Origin: Muribaculaceae bacterium
GTDB lineage: Bacteria; Bacteroidota; Bacteroidia; Bacteroidales; Muribaculaceae
Length of the DNA: 28,761 nt
Direction: 5' to 3'
NCBI GenBank assembly: GCA_009775355.1
Contig: VSPN01000036.1
Location: 1-28,761 of the forward strand
The position numbers and the translations under genes were made by a program. Below, in pieces: positions 22,589 to 28,761 of the stretch (positions are counted from its first letter, which is position 1; the number at the start of each line of letters is the position of its first letter). The notes beneath the pieces are model-generated. The model searched no databases. It was not told where the DNA came from and saw only the letters and a program-made list of their open reading frames with translations.

Positions 22589-22717
22589 AGTCTCGAATTA
22601 TTTGGTTGTAAACTGTGTGTTTTTGATTATATAAACGGACTAAGGCTGCGAATGTTCATTTTGTTCCCCTCCCCGTCTTTGTCCGACCGAGCTTTGAGTT
22701 CAGGAATGGAGTTTTAA

Positions 22718-22741
22718 GGGAGTTTTTGCGGGAGTTTTTGC
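22718..22741 (+). repeat. Tandem 12-bp repeat just upstream of the DUF1015 promoter
   Basis: GGGAGTTTTTGC occurs twice in perfect tandem (22718-22729 and 22730-22741). A weaker third copy, GGAGTTTTAA, starts at 22708. The array ends 8 bases before the -33 box of the promoter at 22750-22781, a position suited to an activator or an UP-like element. Confidence 0.5.
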
Positions 22742-22749
22742 AGCATCGA

Positions 22750-22781
22750 TTTGCAAATCTCGCGCCCATGTGCTATATTTG
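22750..22781 (+). promoter_or_regulatory. Consensus promoter of the DUF1015-dprA operon
   Basis: A perfect -33 TTTG (22750-22753), an exact 20-bp spacer and a perfect -7 TATATTTG (22774-22781). This is the best match to the Bacteroidetes housekeeping promoter in the window. The predicted leader is about 79 bases. Confidence 0.78.
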
Positions 22782-22866
22782 CTGATGATATCCGGAAAGT
22801 TGTCGGATACAAAACATAATACAGAAGAGTACAAACAGATACAACAAACCTTAAATTAAGACAACC

Positions 22867-24111
22867 ATGGCAAAAGTAAAACCATTCAGAGGCGTCCGTC
22901 CTCCCCGGGAGCTTGTGGAGGAAGTGGCTTCAAGACCCTATGATGTGCTTAACTCGGAAGAGGCCCGCAAGGAAGCCGAAGGAAACGAGAAGAGCCTCTA
23001 TCATATCATCAAGCCTGAAATCGATTTCGCTCCCGGATTCGACGAGCATGATCCCGCAGTCTACGATAAGGCTGTCGAGAATTTCCGAATGTTCCAGGAA
23101 AAGGGCTGGCTCGTTCAGGATTCCGCCGAGAATTATTATATCTATGCCCAGACAATGGACGGCCGCACTCAGTATGGATTTGTAGTCGCCGCATGGGTGC
23201 CCGACTATATGGAGGGGCGCATCAAGAAGCATGAGCTTACCCGCAGAGACAAGGAAGAGGACCGCATGAAGCATGTGCGCTGCAATAACGCCAACATCGA
23301 GCCGGTTTTCTTCGCTTTCCCCGACAACGAGCGTCTCGAGCAGATCATACGCGAGGTCACTGCCGGAGAACCGGAATATGATTTTGTCGCTCCCGACGGT
23401 TTCGGACACACTCTCTGGGTGATTGACAAGCCCGAAACGATCGCCGAGATAACCTCCGAGTTCGGCAAGATTCCTTCTCTTTACATAGCCGACGGACATC
23501 ACCGTTCCGCCGCTGCCGCACTTGTCGGCAATGAGAAGGCCCAGAACAACCCCGACCACCGTGGCGACGAAGAATACAACTATTTCATGGCAGTGGCTTT
23601 CCCCGCATCCCATCTCAAGATCATCGACTACAACCGTGTGGTGCGCGACCTGAACGGCCTCACTCCCGATGAATTCCTTGCCCGTGTGTCGGAGAATTTC
23701 GAAGTCTTGGAGATGGGAGAGGAGACATATCATCCGACAGCTCTTCACAACTTCTCTCTCTATATGGGCGGCCGATGGTATTCGCTCACAGCGAAGCCAG
23801 GCACATACGATGACTCCGATCCTATCGGCGTGCTCGACGTAACGGTGTCGTCCGATCTTATCCTGCGAGACATTCTCGGCATAACCGACCTCCGTTCAGA
23901 CAAGCGTATCGACTTCGTGGGCGGCATCCGCGGTCTCGAGGAACTCAAGCGTCGTGTCGACAGCGGTGAGATGGCAATGGCTCTCGCGCTCTATCCCGTC
24001 ACAATGGATCAGCTTATAGACATTGCTGACACAGGCAATATAATGCCTCCAAAGACCACCTGGTTTGAGCCTAAGCTCCGTTCCGGTCTGGTGATACACA
24101 AACTTGACTGA
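22867..24111 (+). CDS. DUF1015-family protein
   Basis: A 414-aa soluble protein of the DUF1015 family. The N-terminal MAKVKPFRGVRPPRELVEEVASRPYDVLN is the family signature, with PYDV near residue 25, and the core IADGHHRSAAA lies near residues 215-225. The His-His pair there suggests a metal or phosphate site. The function is not established. The length is normal. It is the first gene of a likely operon: 44 bp to the next start, then the Ntn-hydrolase, a YcxB-like protein, a thioesterase and dprA. The start is the only good ATG and follows a consensus promoter. Confidence 0.88.
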   Translation: MAKVKPFRGVRPPRELVEEVASRPYDVLNSEEARKEAEGNEKSLYHIIKPEIDFAPGFDEHDPAVYDKAVENFRMFQEKGWLVQDSAENYYIYAQTMDGRTQYGFVVAAWVPDYMEGRIKKHELTRRDKEEDRMKHVRCNNANIEPVFFAFPDNERLEQIIREVTAGEPEYDFVAPDGFGHTLWVIDKPETIAEITSEFGKIPSLYIADGHHRSAAAALVGNEKAQNNPDHRGDEEYNYFMAVAFPASHLKIIDYNRVVRDLNGLTPDEFLARVSENFEVLEMGEETYHPTALHNFSLYMGGRWYSLTAKPGTYDDSDPIGVLDVTVSSDLILRDILGITDLRSDKRIDFVGGIRGLEELKRRVDSGEMAMALALYPVTMDQLIDIADTGNIMPPKTTWFEPKLRSGLVIHKLD

Positions 24112-24127
24112 GACCGGCTGTGGCAAA

Positions 24128-24143
24128 CCTCCCGGGCGGGAGG
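24128..24143 (+). promoter_or_regulatory. Hairpin covering the likely ribosome-binding site of the Ntn-hydrolase gene
   Basis: CCTCCC (24128-24133) pairs with GGGAGG (24138-24143) around a 4-base loop. GGGAGG is the only good Shine-Dalgarno sequence before the ATG at 24156, so the hairpin could hide it and lower translation relative to DUF1015. The spacing of 12 bases to the ATG is slightly long. Confidence 0.35.
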
Positions 24144-24155
24144 CACACTGTGAAT

Positions 24156-25295
24156 ATGATGAAAACGACAATAACGAATCTTATACTGGCCGCGGCGGCT
24201 GTTATGCCGTCCGCGGCCTTTCCGTGTACATCCGCGATTGTAGCCGCCTCGGCCAATCCGTCGGGACGTCCTCTGTTGTGGAAACACCGCGACACAAGCG
24301 CCGTCGACAACAAGGTGGAGTATGTCGCGCCGGCCGGACGCAGCTTCGGTTATGTGGCTCTGTTCAATGCCTCTGACAAGGATCTGCGTGAGGCATGGAT
24401 GGGTATGAACGATGCCGGTTTCGCCGTGATGAACACTGCATCCTACAATATAAAGGATGACCGCGTTCCGGCGAAAAAAATGGATAAGGAGGGCATATTG
24501 ATGACAAAGGCTCTTCAGACATGCCGCACTGTCGATGATTTTGCCCGGCTTCTCGACTCGTATCCACGCCCGATGGGGGTGGAGGCCAATTTCGGAGTTA
24601 TAGATGCCTGCGGCAACGGAGCTTTCTTCGAGACCAACAATCACTCTTATGTGCGGTTTGATCTGTCTGAAAGGCCTGATGGTGTGCTTGTGCGCACGAA
24701 CTACAGTCATTCTGGCCGAAGCAATGAAGGCTATGGATTCATTCGCGAGGCAAACGCGAACTGTCTCCTAAGGCCATATGTCGAGGAGCGCTCCGTGTCG
24801 CCCGAAGTCCTGACCGAAGTCGTGAGTCGGACTTTCTATCACGATCTCAAAAAGAAAGACTACACCCTCGGAGAGGAACAATGGGTTATTGACCAGGATT
24901 TCATTCCACGCTATAAGTCTACGGCGACAATTGCCATAGAGGGGTGTCGCCCTGTGGAGCATCTCGATTCGGTCAATCCCTGGTTTGTGGCCGAAGAGTA
25001 TATCATGTGGACTGGCATTGGCTATCCACCTGTGGCGGAAATCCGAGCTGTAAGGTGTGCCGAGGATGGTGTGCCAGAGGATTTGACTGGGTCGCTGCCA
25101 GGCGGCCATTCCGTTCTTGGAGACAAGGCAAAAAGGATGCGCGATGAAGTTTTTCCGATCAAGGGCGGTAACGGCGACAAGTATATCGACATGACGAAGC
25201 TGTATAACGCTGAAGGAACAGGATATGCCCAGCAGGCCATAACGCGCAACAGACAGACCTATCGGCTTGAGAAACTCAGACGTGATGGAGAGTAA
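24156..25295 (+). CDS. Exported Ntn-hydrolase (C45 / choloylglycine-hydrolase-like)
   Basis: A 379-aa protein. The signal peptide MMKTTITNLILAAAAVMPSA is followed at Cys24 by CTSAIVAASANPSGRPLLWKHRDT. A Cys-Thr-Ser start plus a downstream Gly-Arg-Pro-Leu-X-Lys-X-Arg-Asp strand is the mark of N-terminal-nucleophile hydrolases of the acyltransferase/choloylglycine-hydrolase superfamily. Conserved later pieces include MGMNDAGFAVMNTASYN and ANFGVIDACGNGAFFETNN. Cys24 would be the N-terminal nucleophile after signal or autoproteolytic cleavage. Possible substrates are N-acyl amino acids, N-acyl amides or bile salts. I chose the ATG at 24156; the ATG at 24159 is equally possible, and the GTG at 24120 was rejected as it precedes the hydrophobic leader. 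The end overlaps the next gene by 11 bases. Confidence 0.8.
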   Translation: MMKTTITNLILAAAAVMPSAAFPCTSAIVAASANPSGRPLLWKHRDTSAVDNKVEYVAPAGRSFGYVALFNASDKDLREAWMGMNDAGFAVMNTASYNIKDDRVPAKKMDKEGILMTKALQTCRTVDDFARLLDSYPRPMGVEANFGVIDACGNGAFFETNNHSYVRFDLSERPDGVLVRTNYSHSGRSNEGYGFIREANANCLLRPYVEERSVSPEVLTEVVSRTFYHDLKKKDYTLGEEQWVIDQDFIPRYKSTATIAIEGCRPVEHLDSVNPWFVAEEYIMWTGIGYPPVAEIRAVRCAEDGVPEDLTGSLPGGHSVLGDKAKRMRDEVFPIKGGNGDKYIDMTKLYNAEGTGYAQQAITRNRQTYRLEKLRRDGE

Positions 25296-25866
25296 AGTGG
25301 TGATTGAAAGCCGGGAAATCCGGATGAGTCACGGAAATTTCGTGTCGCAGCTGGTTTTCCGTTATGCAGGCTGGTGGCTGCTTGCTCTTTCGGCAGTCGC
25401 TGTGACCGGGGTTGTGTTCGGCATAACAGTTGATTTGAGATGGTTTGTGGCAGGAATGATGGTTGTTTTCATAATCATTCCTATGGTTCTTGCCTTTCTG
25501 TACTACTATTATGCTCTCCGAAAGGAGTTTTATGTAAACATGACTCCGCACCGCCTTCTGGTCGGTGAGAATGGCATTTCAGCCATTCTGAGGATTGCCG
25601 GACAAGAGGATCCGGATGAAAGCGGCAGTGAAGTGACAGAGCGCGAGGTGTTCTTCAGCTATTCGGTCATGAAGAGCTGCATCGCGTCAGACAACTCGTT
25701 CGTTATAACTTTCAGGAAGCAGTGCAAGGGTTTTCTCTGGTTTCCATCCGATGCGTTCGGCGAGATCGATTCATCCGGGAGGGCTATTGAAATGATATGC
25801 AGTGGAATCTACAGATATTCGCCGCATCCCGGGCAGAGTGATGACAGTGAAAGATCTCTTTCCTGA
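25285..25866 (+). CDS. Membrane protein with YcxB-like domain
   Basis: A 193-aa protein. It has two membrane helices near the N-terminus (about residues 30-50 and 53-80, VFRYAGWWLLALSAVAVTG and WFVAGMMVVFIIIPMVLAFL). A cytoplasmic domain follows, starting FYVNMTPHRLLVGENGIS, and passes through FFSYSVMKSCIASDNSFVITFRK to FLWFPSDAFGE. This is the pattern of YcxB-like C-terminal domains. The molecular role is unknown. The ATG at 25285 overlaps the Ntn-hydrolase stop by 11 bases, indicating translational coupling; the TTG at 25267 further upstream was rejected. Confidence 0.7.
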   Translation: MESKVVIESREIRMSHGNFVSQLVFRYAGWWLLALSAVAVTGVVFGITVDLRWFVAGMMVVFIIIPMVLAFLYYYYALRKEFYVNMTPHRLLVGENGISAILRIAGQEDPDESGSEVTEREVFFSYSVMKSCIASDNSFVITFRKQCKGFLWFPSDAFGEIDSSGRAIEMICSGIYRYSPHPGQSDDSERSLS

Positions 25867-25911
25867 CATTTCGTAAATAGGTTCTGTGAACTTTAGAACA
25901 CTTTTTCCGTA

Positions 25912-26334
25912 ATGAGGATATTAAAGGATACAAAAAAGAAATATTGCTTCATAATGGACATGGAGGTCCGCGACTACGAACTCGACTGCGAGCAGATAGT
26001 CAATAATGCCAATTATCTGCATTATATGGAGCATACACGACACAAATTCTGCAAGGACGCAGGTCTTTCGTTCATCGAGATGCACAATCAGGGCATCGAC
26101 GCTGTGGTGCGCAAGATCGAGGTCGAGTACAAGACATCGCTCCGCGGGGGCGACAGTTTCCTGAGTTGTCTGCGTCTTGAGCGCAAGGGCCCGAGATTTA
26201 TATTTCATCAGGACATTCTGAAGCCCAACGGTGACGTATGCGCTGAAGGCGTCGTCACAGTGGTCGTGCTCAAAGACGGCAAGCTGTCGCGTGGTGACGA
26301 GCTTGCGGCCGTGTTCGGGAGATACATACGTTAG
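25912..26334 (+). CDS. Acyl-CoA thioesterase (hot-dog fold, YbgC/4HBT-like)
   Basis: A 140-aa single hot-dog domain thioesterase. The signature DYELDCEQIVNNANYLHYMEHTRHKF matches the family pattern D..G.VNNA.Y..Y.E..R, with the catalytic aspartate present and the usual glycine replaced by Gln. Later strands read AVVRKIEVEYKTSLRGGDSFLSCLRLERKGPRFIFHQDI. It probably cleaves acyl-CoA or acyl-ACP in the cytoplasm. I keep the ATG at 25912 because homologues carry a short strand (KYxF-like, here KKKYCFIMDMEVRDYE) before the signature; the ATG at 25954 would remove it. It is in the DUF1015-dprA operon, 45 bp after the YcxB-like gene and 25 bp before dprA. Confidence 0.85.
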   Translation: MRILKDTKKKYCFIMDMEVRDYELDCEQIVNNANYLHYMEHTRHKFCKDAGLSFIEMHNQGIDAVVRKIEVEYKTSLRGGDSFLSCLRLERKGPRFIFHQDILKPNGDVCAEGVVTVVVLKDGKLSRGDELAAVFGRYIR

Positions 26335-26359
26335 CCAGGATTCAGGTCATACAAGGTAT

Positions 26360-27475
26360 ATGGACAGAGAACTTCTCCACAAGGTTGCACTATCGATGAT
26401 GCCGCGTGTCAACGCCGCTGTTGTCAGGGTCATGTCGGAGTGCGGAGTCTGTCCGGCCGATTTTTTTATGCCTGATGCAGGTGAGTCGCTCTCACGGCTC
26501 GGTCTGTCATCGATCCCCATAGATTCAGAGCGTGACGAAGCTTTGTTCAAAGCCCGTCGCGAACTCGATTTTATCGACAGACATTCAGTCCGGCCACTTT
26601 TTATTCTTGATGACGATTATCCGTTTCTTCTGAGAGAGATTCCTGATGCTCCGGTAATGCTTTATGTTCTCGGCCGCGCGGATCTCAATGCAAATCCGGT
26701 GTTCAGTCTTGTCGGCACCCGGCGTTGCACATCCTATGGAGCCGGATTCTGCCGTTCGCTTGTCTCGGATCTCGCGGCTTATCTGCCGTCGGCAGTTGTC
26801 GTGAGCGGACTTGCCTACGGCATAGACGCCGCCGCCCACACGGCGGCTCTCGACAACAGTCTGGCTACTGTCGGAGTGCTGGCTCATGGACTCGACATGA
26901 TCTATCCTGCGGCCCACAGAGATCTTGCCCGAAGAATTCTCTCGTCAGGCGGTGCTCTCGTATCGGAGTATCCTACAGGCACGCGCCCGTATCAAGGCCG
27001 TTTTCTTGAACGCAACCGCATTGTGGCCGGCATGAGCGAGGTCACTGTTGTGGCGGAGTCAGAGATAAAAGGTGGTGCGATGAGCACTGCAAATCTGGCA
27101 TTCTCTTATTCGCGCGAGGTTGTGGCTTTGCCCGGACGGTATTCAGACGCCACAAGTTCCGGATGCAATCTGCTTATCGCACGCAACAAGGCTCATATTT
27201 TCACTTCAGTGCCTGATATGATGGATCTCATGCGCTGGAAGCCCGAGATCATGGGGCATCAGGTGAGCGTCAGCTCGCGGCCTCTGTTTCCCGAGCTTGA
27301 CGGTAACGCGTCTCTGGTCTGTGATTGTCTGCAGGTGTCGGGATGCCCGATGACGGTAGATGAGATACACCTCGCCACTTCGCTTTCCGTACCCTCGCTG
27401 ATGGCATCTCTTACCGAACTTGAATTCGACGGTATAATAGTCAGACTTCCCGGTGCCAGATATGAACTTGCATGA
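26360..27475 (+). CDS. dprA: DNA-processing protein DprA
   Basis: A 371-aa DprA/Smf protein. It binds incoming single-stranded DNA during transformation and loads RecA. The N-terminal part (residues 1-80) is a helical region. The Rossmann-like core follows with VGTRR (118-122), SGLAYGID (149-156), FLERNRIVAG (about 215-224) and an ALPGR end at 256-260. The C-terminal winged-helix domain (residues 310-371) is seen in VCDCLQVSGCPMTVDEIHLATSL. Every conserved block is present, so it should be functional. I placed the start at the ATG at 26360, with AAGG 4 bases before it. The open frame runs back to 26231 but overlaps the thioesterase gene. Confidence 0.95.
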   Translation: MDRELLHKVALSMMPRVNAAVVRVMSECGVCPADFFMPDAGESLSRLGLSSIPIDSERDEALFKARRELDFIDRHSVRPLFILDDDYPFLLREIPDAPVMLYVLGRADLNANPVFSLVGTRRCTSYGAGFCRSLVSDLAAYLPSAVVVSGLAYGIDAAAHTAALDNSLATVGVLAHGLDMIYPAAHRDLARRILSSGGALVSEYPTGTRPYQGRFLERNRIVAGMSEVTVVAESEIKGGAMSTANLAFSYSREVVALPGRYSDATSSGCNLLIARNKAHIFTSVPDMMDLMRWKPEIMGHQVSVSSRPLFPELDGNASLVCDCLQVSGCPMTVDEIHLATSLSVPSLMASLTELEFDGIIVRLPGARYELA

Positions 27476-27488
27476 TGGATCCAACTGA

Positions 27489-27505
27489 GTCTGACAAATT
27501 CAGAC
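27489..27505 (+). terminator. Weak hairpin after dprA
   Basis: GTCTGA (27489-27494) pairs with TCAGAC (27500-27505) around CAAAT, 13 bases after the dprA stop. No strong T-run follows, so it is a weak terminator at best. Confidence 0.35.
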
Positions 27506-27591
27506 ATCTTTATCCCGACATTTTTTGTTATAATCTCAGATTGCGGCTTGCCGCATGAATATAATCACACATTGTAATATAAATAAGCAAT

Positions 27592-28470
27592 ATGGAAGAA
27601 CGCATTATACCGGCTTCAGAGCTGATCATCAATGGCGACGGCTCGGTGTTTCACATCCACCTCCGTCCTGAGCAGGTCTATGACAATATAATCTTTGTCG
27701 GCGACCCAGGACGTGTCGATATGGTGGCCTCGATGTTCGACTCTGTCGATTATGAGGTTTCATCTCGTGAGTTCCATACAATCGGAGGCCGTTACAAGGG
27801 GAAGCCTGTCATGGTGATCTCGCATGGCATAGGCCCTGACAACATAGAGATTGTTGTGACCGAGCTTGATGCTCTTGTAAATGTGGATTTCAATACGCGC
27901 AAGGTCAAGGAAGAGCATCGCACCCTAAATATCGTCCGGATCGGCACATCCGGATCTCTTCAGGAGGATCTGCATATAGGTGACTTTGTGATAGCCGAGA
28001 AAGGCATGGGTTTCGACGGAATACTCAATTTCTATGCCGACCGCGACAAAGTCTGCGATCTCGAGTTCGAGAGAGAGTTTTGCGAGCACACGCAGTGGAG
28101 AGCCGGATGGGCGGCACCATACACCGTCGATGCCGACACGGAACTTGTGGAGCGTATTGGACGCGATGACATGATTCGCGGATACACCATAGCGGCTGTA
28201 GGCTTCTATGCTCCCCAGGGAAGGGAGGTAAGACTACCTCTTGCCGATCCGCAACTTAACGAGAAAATCGAGAGCTTCCGTTACAACGGTCGCCCCATCA
28301 CTAATTTTGAAATGGAGTCTGCCTGTCTGCAGGGCATGGCAAAGTTGCTGGGGCACAAGGCCATGACTGTGTGCTGCATAATTGCCGAGCGCCGAGCGAC
28401 CAATGCCGACACCGATTATAAGCCCAAGGTACGCGAGCTTGTCTCGACAGTGCTCGACAGACTTGTGTGA
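27592..28470 (+). CDS. Nucleoside phosphorylase (uridine phosphorylase-like)
   Basis: A 292-aa phosphorylase of the PNP/UDP family, which splits nucleosides with phosphate to a base and ribose-1-phosphate. Motifs are FVGDPGRVDM (phosphate loop, residues 35-44), SHGIGPDNIEIVVTELDAL, IVRIGTSGSLQ and NFEMESACLQGMA, whose Glu-Met-Glu residues bind ribose. The uridine-type N-terminus and the overall length favour pyrimidine substrates, but purine use cannot be excluded. The ATG follows AT-rich DNA; no clear -7 box was found. It is monocistronic in this window and is followed by a small hairpin at 28471-28490 and then tpx. Confidence 0.9.
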   Translation: MEERIIPASELIINGDGSVFHIHLRPEQVYDNIIFVGDPGRVDMVASMFDSVDYEVSSREFHTIGGRYKGKPVMVISHGIGPDNIEIVVTELDALVNVDFNTRKVKEEHRTLNIVRIGTSGSLQEDLHIGDFVIAEKGMGFDGILNFYADRDKVCDLEFEREFCEHTQWRAGWAAPYTVDADTELVERIGRDDMIRGYTIAAVGFYAPQGREVRLPLADPQLNEKIESFRYNGRPITNFEMESACLQGMAKLLGHKAMTVCCIIAERRATNADTDYKPKVRELVSTVLDRLV

Positions 28471-28531
28471 GGCAGCGATAAATTGTTGCCATTCGTTATT
28501 AATAACTTATAATTAATCATTTATAAATTAT

Positions 28532-28684
28532 ATGAGTACAGTCAAATTCAAAGGAAGTCCGGTGAATCTTGTCGGCGGACTGCCCTCCGAGGGTGCGTAT
28601 GCCCCTTCGTTTACTCTCGCGGCTCAGGATCTTTCTGACATCACTCTTGAGTCGTTAAGGGGCAAGAGGGTAGTTCTTAACATT
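28532..28684 (+). pseudogene. tpx: Thiol peroxidase N-terminal fragment, interrupted after codon 51
   Basis: Codons 1-51 encode MSTVKFKGSPVNLVGG and, after a variable stretch, AAQDLSDITLESLRGKRVVLNI, the normal start of a thiol peroxidase (compare the E. coli DLSDVTL and GKRKVLNI). Family members continue directly with FPSIDTGVC, which carries the catalytic cysteine. Here codons 52 onward encode CTTIRDSVLTNSERELYLC and do not resemble Tpx in any of the three forward frames, so a simple frameshift is excluded. The frame stays open to the window end, but the active site is missing. The enzyme would reduce peroxides with thioredoxin; this copy should be dead unless the rest lies elsewhere. It lies 61 bp after the nucleoside phosphorylase. 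Confidence 0.75.
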
Positions 28685-28761
28685 TGTACAACCATCCGCG
28701 ATAGCGTATTGACGAACTCGGAAAGAGAGTTGTATCTTTGTCGACAAAAAGAATCATGGGT
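28685..28761 (+). mobile_element. Unidentified DNA joined inside tpx, running off the window
   Basis: The break from tpx lies between 28682 and 28687. The 77 bases beyond it are unrelated to tpx. They hold a near-consensus promoter (28709-28740) and an ATG at 28756-28758 followed by GGT, in the order expected for the first gene of an inserted element. I do not recognise the terminal sequence of a known insertion sequence. An insertion, a phase-variable junction or a chimeric assembly are all possible. Confidence 0.45.
28709..28740 (+). promoter_or_regulatory. Promoter inside the DNA interrupting tpx
   Basis: The -33 ATTG core (TTG 28709-28711) is followed after 21 bp by a perfect -7 box TATCTTTG (28733-28740). 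The predicted transcript start (about 28747) is only some 9 bases before the ATG at 28756, so the mRNA would be nearly leaderless. Confidence 0.6.

Noticed and set aside
22718..22741. CRISPR-like repeat
   Set aside because: There are only two adjacent 12-bp copies with no spacers between them and no cas genes in the window.
28685..28761. Single frameshift in tpx as the cause of lost similarity
   Set aside because: None of the three forward frames after 28684 encodes FPSIDTGVC or any later Tpx motif, so a frameshift cannot restore it.
1..28761. Possible circular molecule (plasmid or phage)
   Set aside because: The two ends share no overlap that I can see, and the content is chromosomal housekeeping.

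Overview
The window looks like a chromosomal contig of a gut-type Bacteroidales bacterium, most like Muribaculaceae or Bacteroides relatives. The evidence is an LpxC-FabZ fusion, a Bacteroides-type serine palmitoyltransferase, a biotin-dependent methylmalonyl-CoA decarboxylase operon, a large Omp28-type surface protein with a type IX-like C-terminal tail, and many promoters of the Bacteroidetes form (-33 TTTG, 19-21 bp, -7 TAnnTTTG) rather than -35/-10 boxes. Shine-Dalgarno sites are mostly weak. I saw no tRNA, rRNA or CRISPR array.

Layout. 1-1.9 kb: visibly AT-richer DNA with two unknown small genes (-) divergent from a metallophosphoesterase (+), then a stretch rich in inverted repeats. 1.9-5.5 kb: dnaK (-) and serine palmitoyltransferase (+) diverge from a 412-bp control region holding hairpins on both sides and a cluster of TGACA sites. 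5.6-6.7 kb: a pRiA4b ORF-3-like protein and a short unknown protein converge on a long palindrome. 6.9-11.2 kb (-): mce, mmdA, an OadG-like subunit, a biotin carrier and OadB form a succinate-to-propionate, sodium-pumping module. 11.5-14.8 kb (+): lpxD, lpxC-fabZ and lpxA, for early lipid A synthesis. 14.8-17.0 kb (-): a membrane protein and an SDR-type dehydratase/epimerase carrying a C-terminal zinc-ribbon-like segment. 17.1-18.0 kb (+): an FKBP-type prolyl isomerase and a Nudix hydrolase with a zinc ribbon. 18.2-22.3 kb (+): Omp28-like protein, an AraC-type regulator and an EamA transporter. 22.4 kb (-): a 55-residue rubredoxin. 22.8-27.5 kb (+): a probable operon of DUF1015, an exported Ntn-hydrolase, a YcxB-like membrane protein, an acyl-CoA thioesterase and dprA. 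27.6-28.5 kb (+): a nucleoside phosphorylase.

The right end is the most unusual place. A thiol peroxidase gene (tpx) starts normally at 28532 but stops matching its family after codon 51, before the catalytic cysteine. The remaining 77 bases contain a near-consensus promoter and a new ATG that runs off the window. This looks like an insertion, a phase-variable junction or an assembly breakpoint, and it cannot be settled from this window.

Most of the window is ordinary core metabolism and envelope biogenesis. I found no clear large undescribed system. The leads are the tpx junction, the unknown gene pair with its repeated control region, the zinc-ribbon-tailed SDR, the exported Ntn-hydrolase operon, and several structured leaders.
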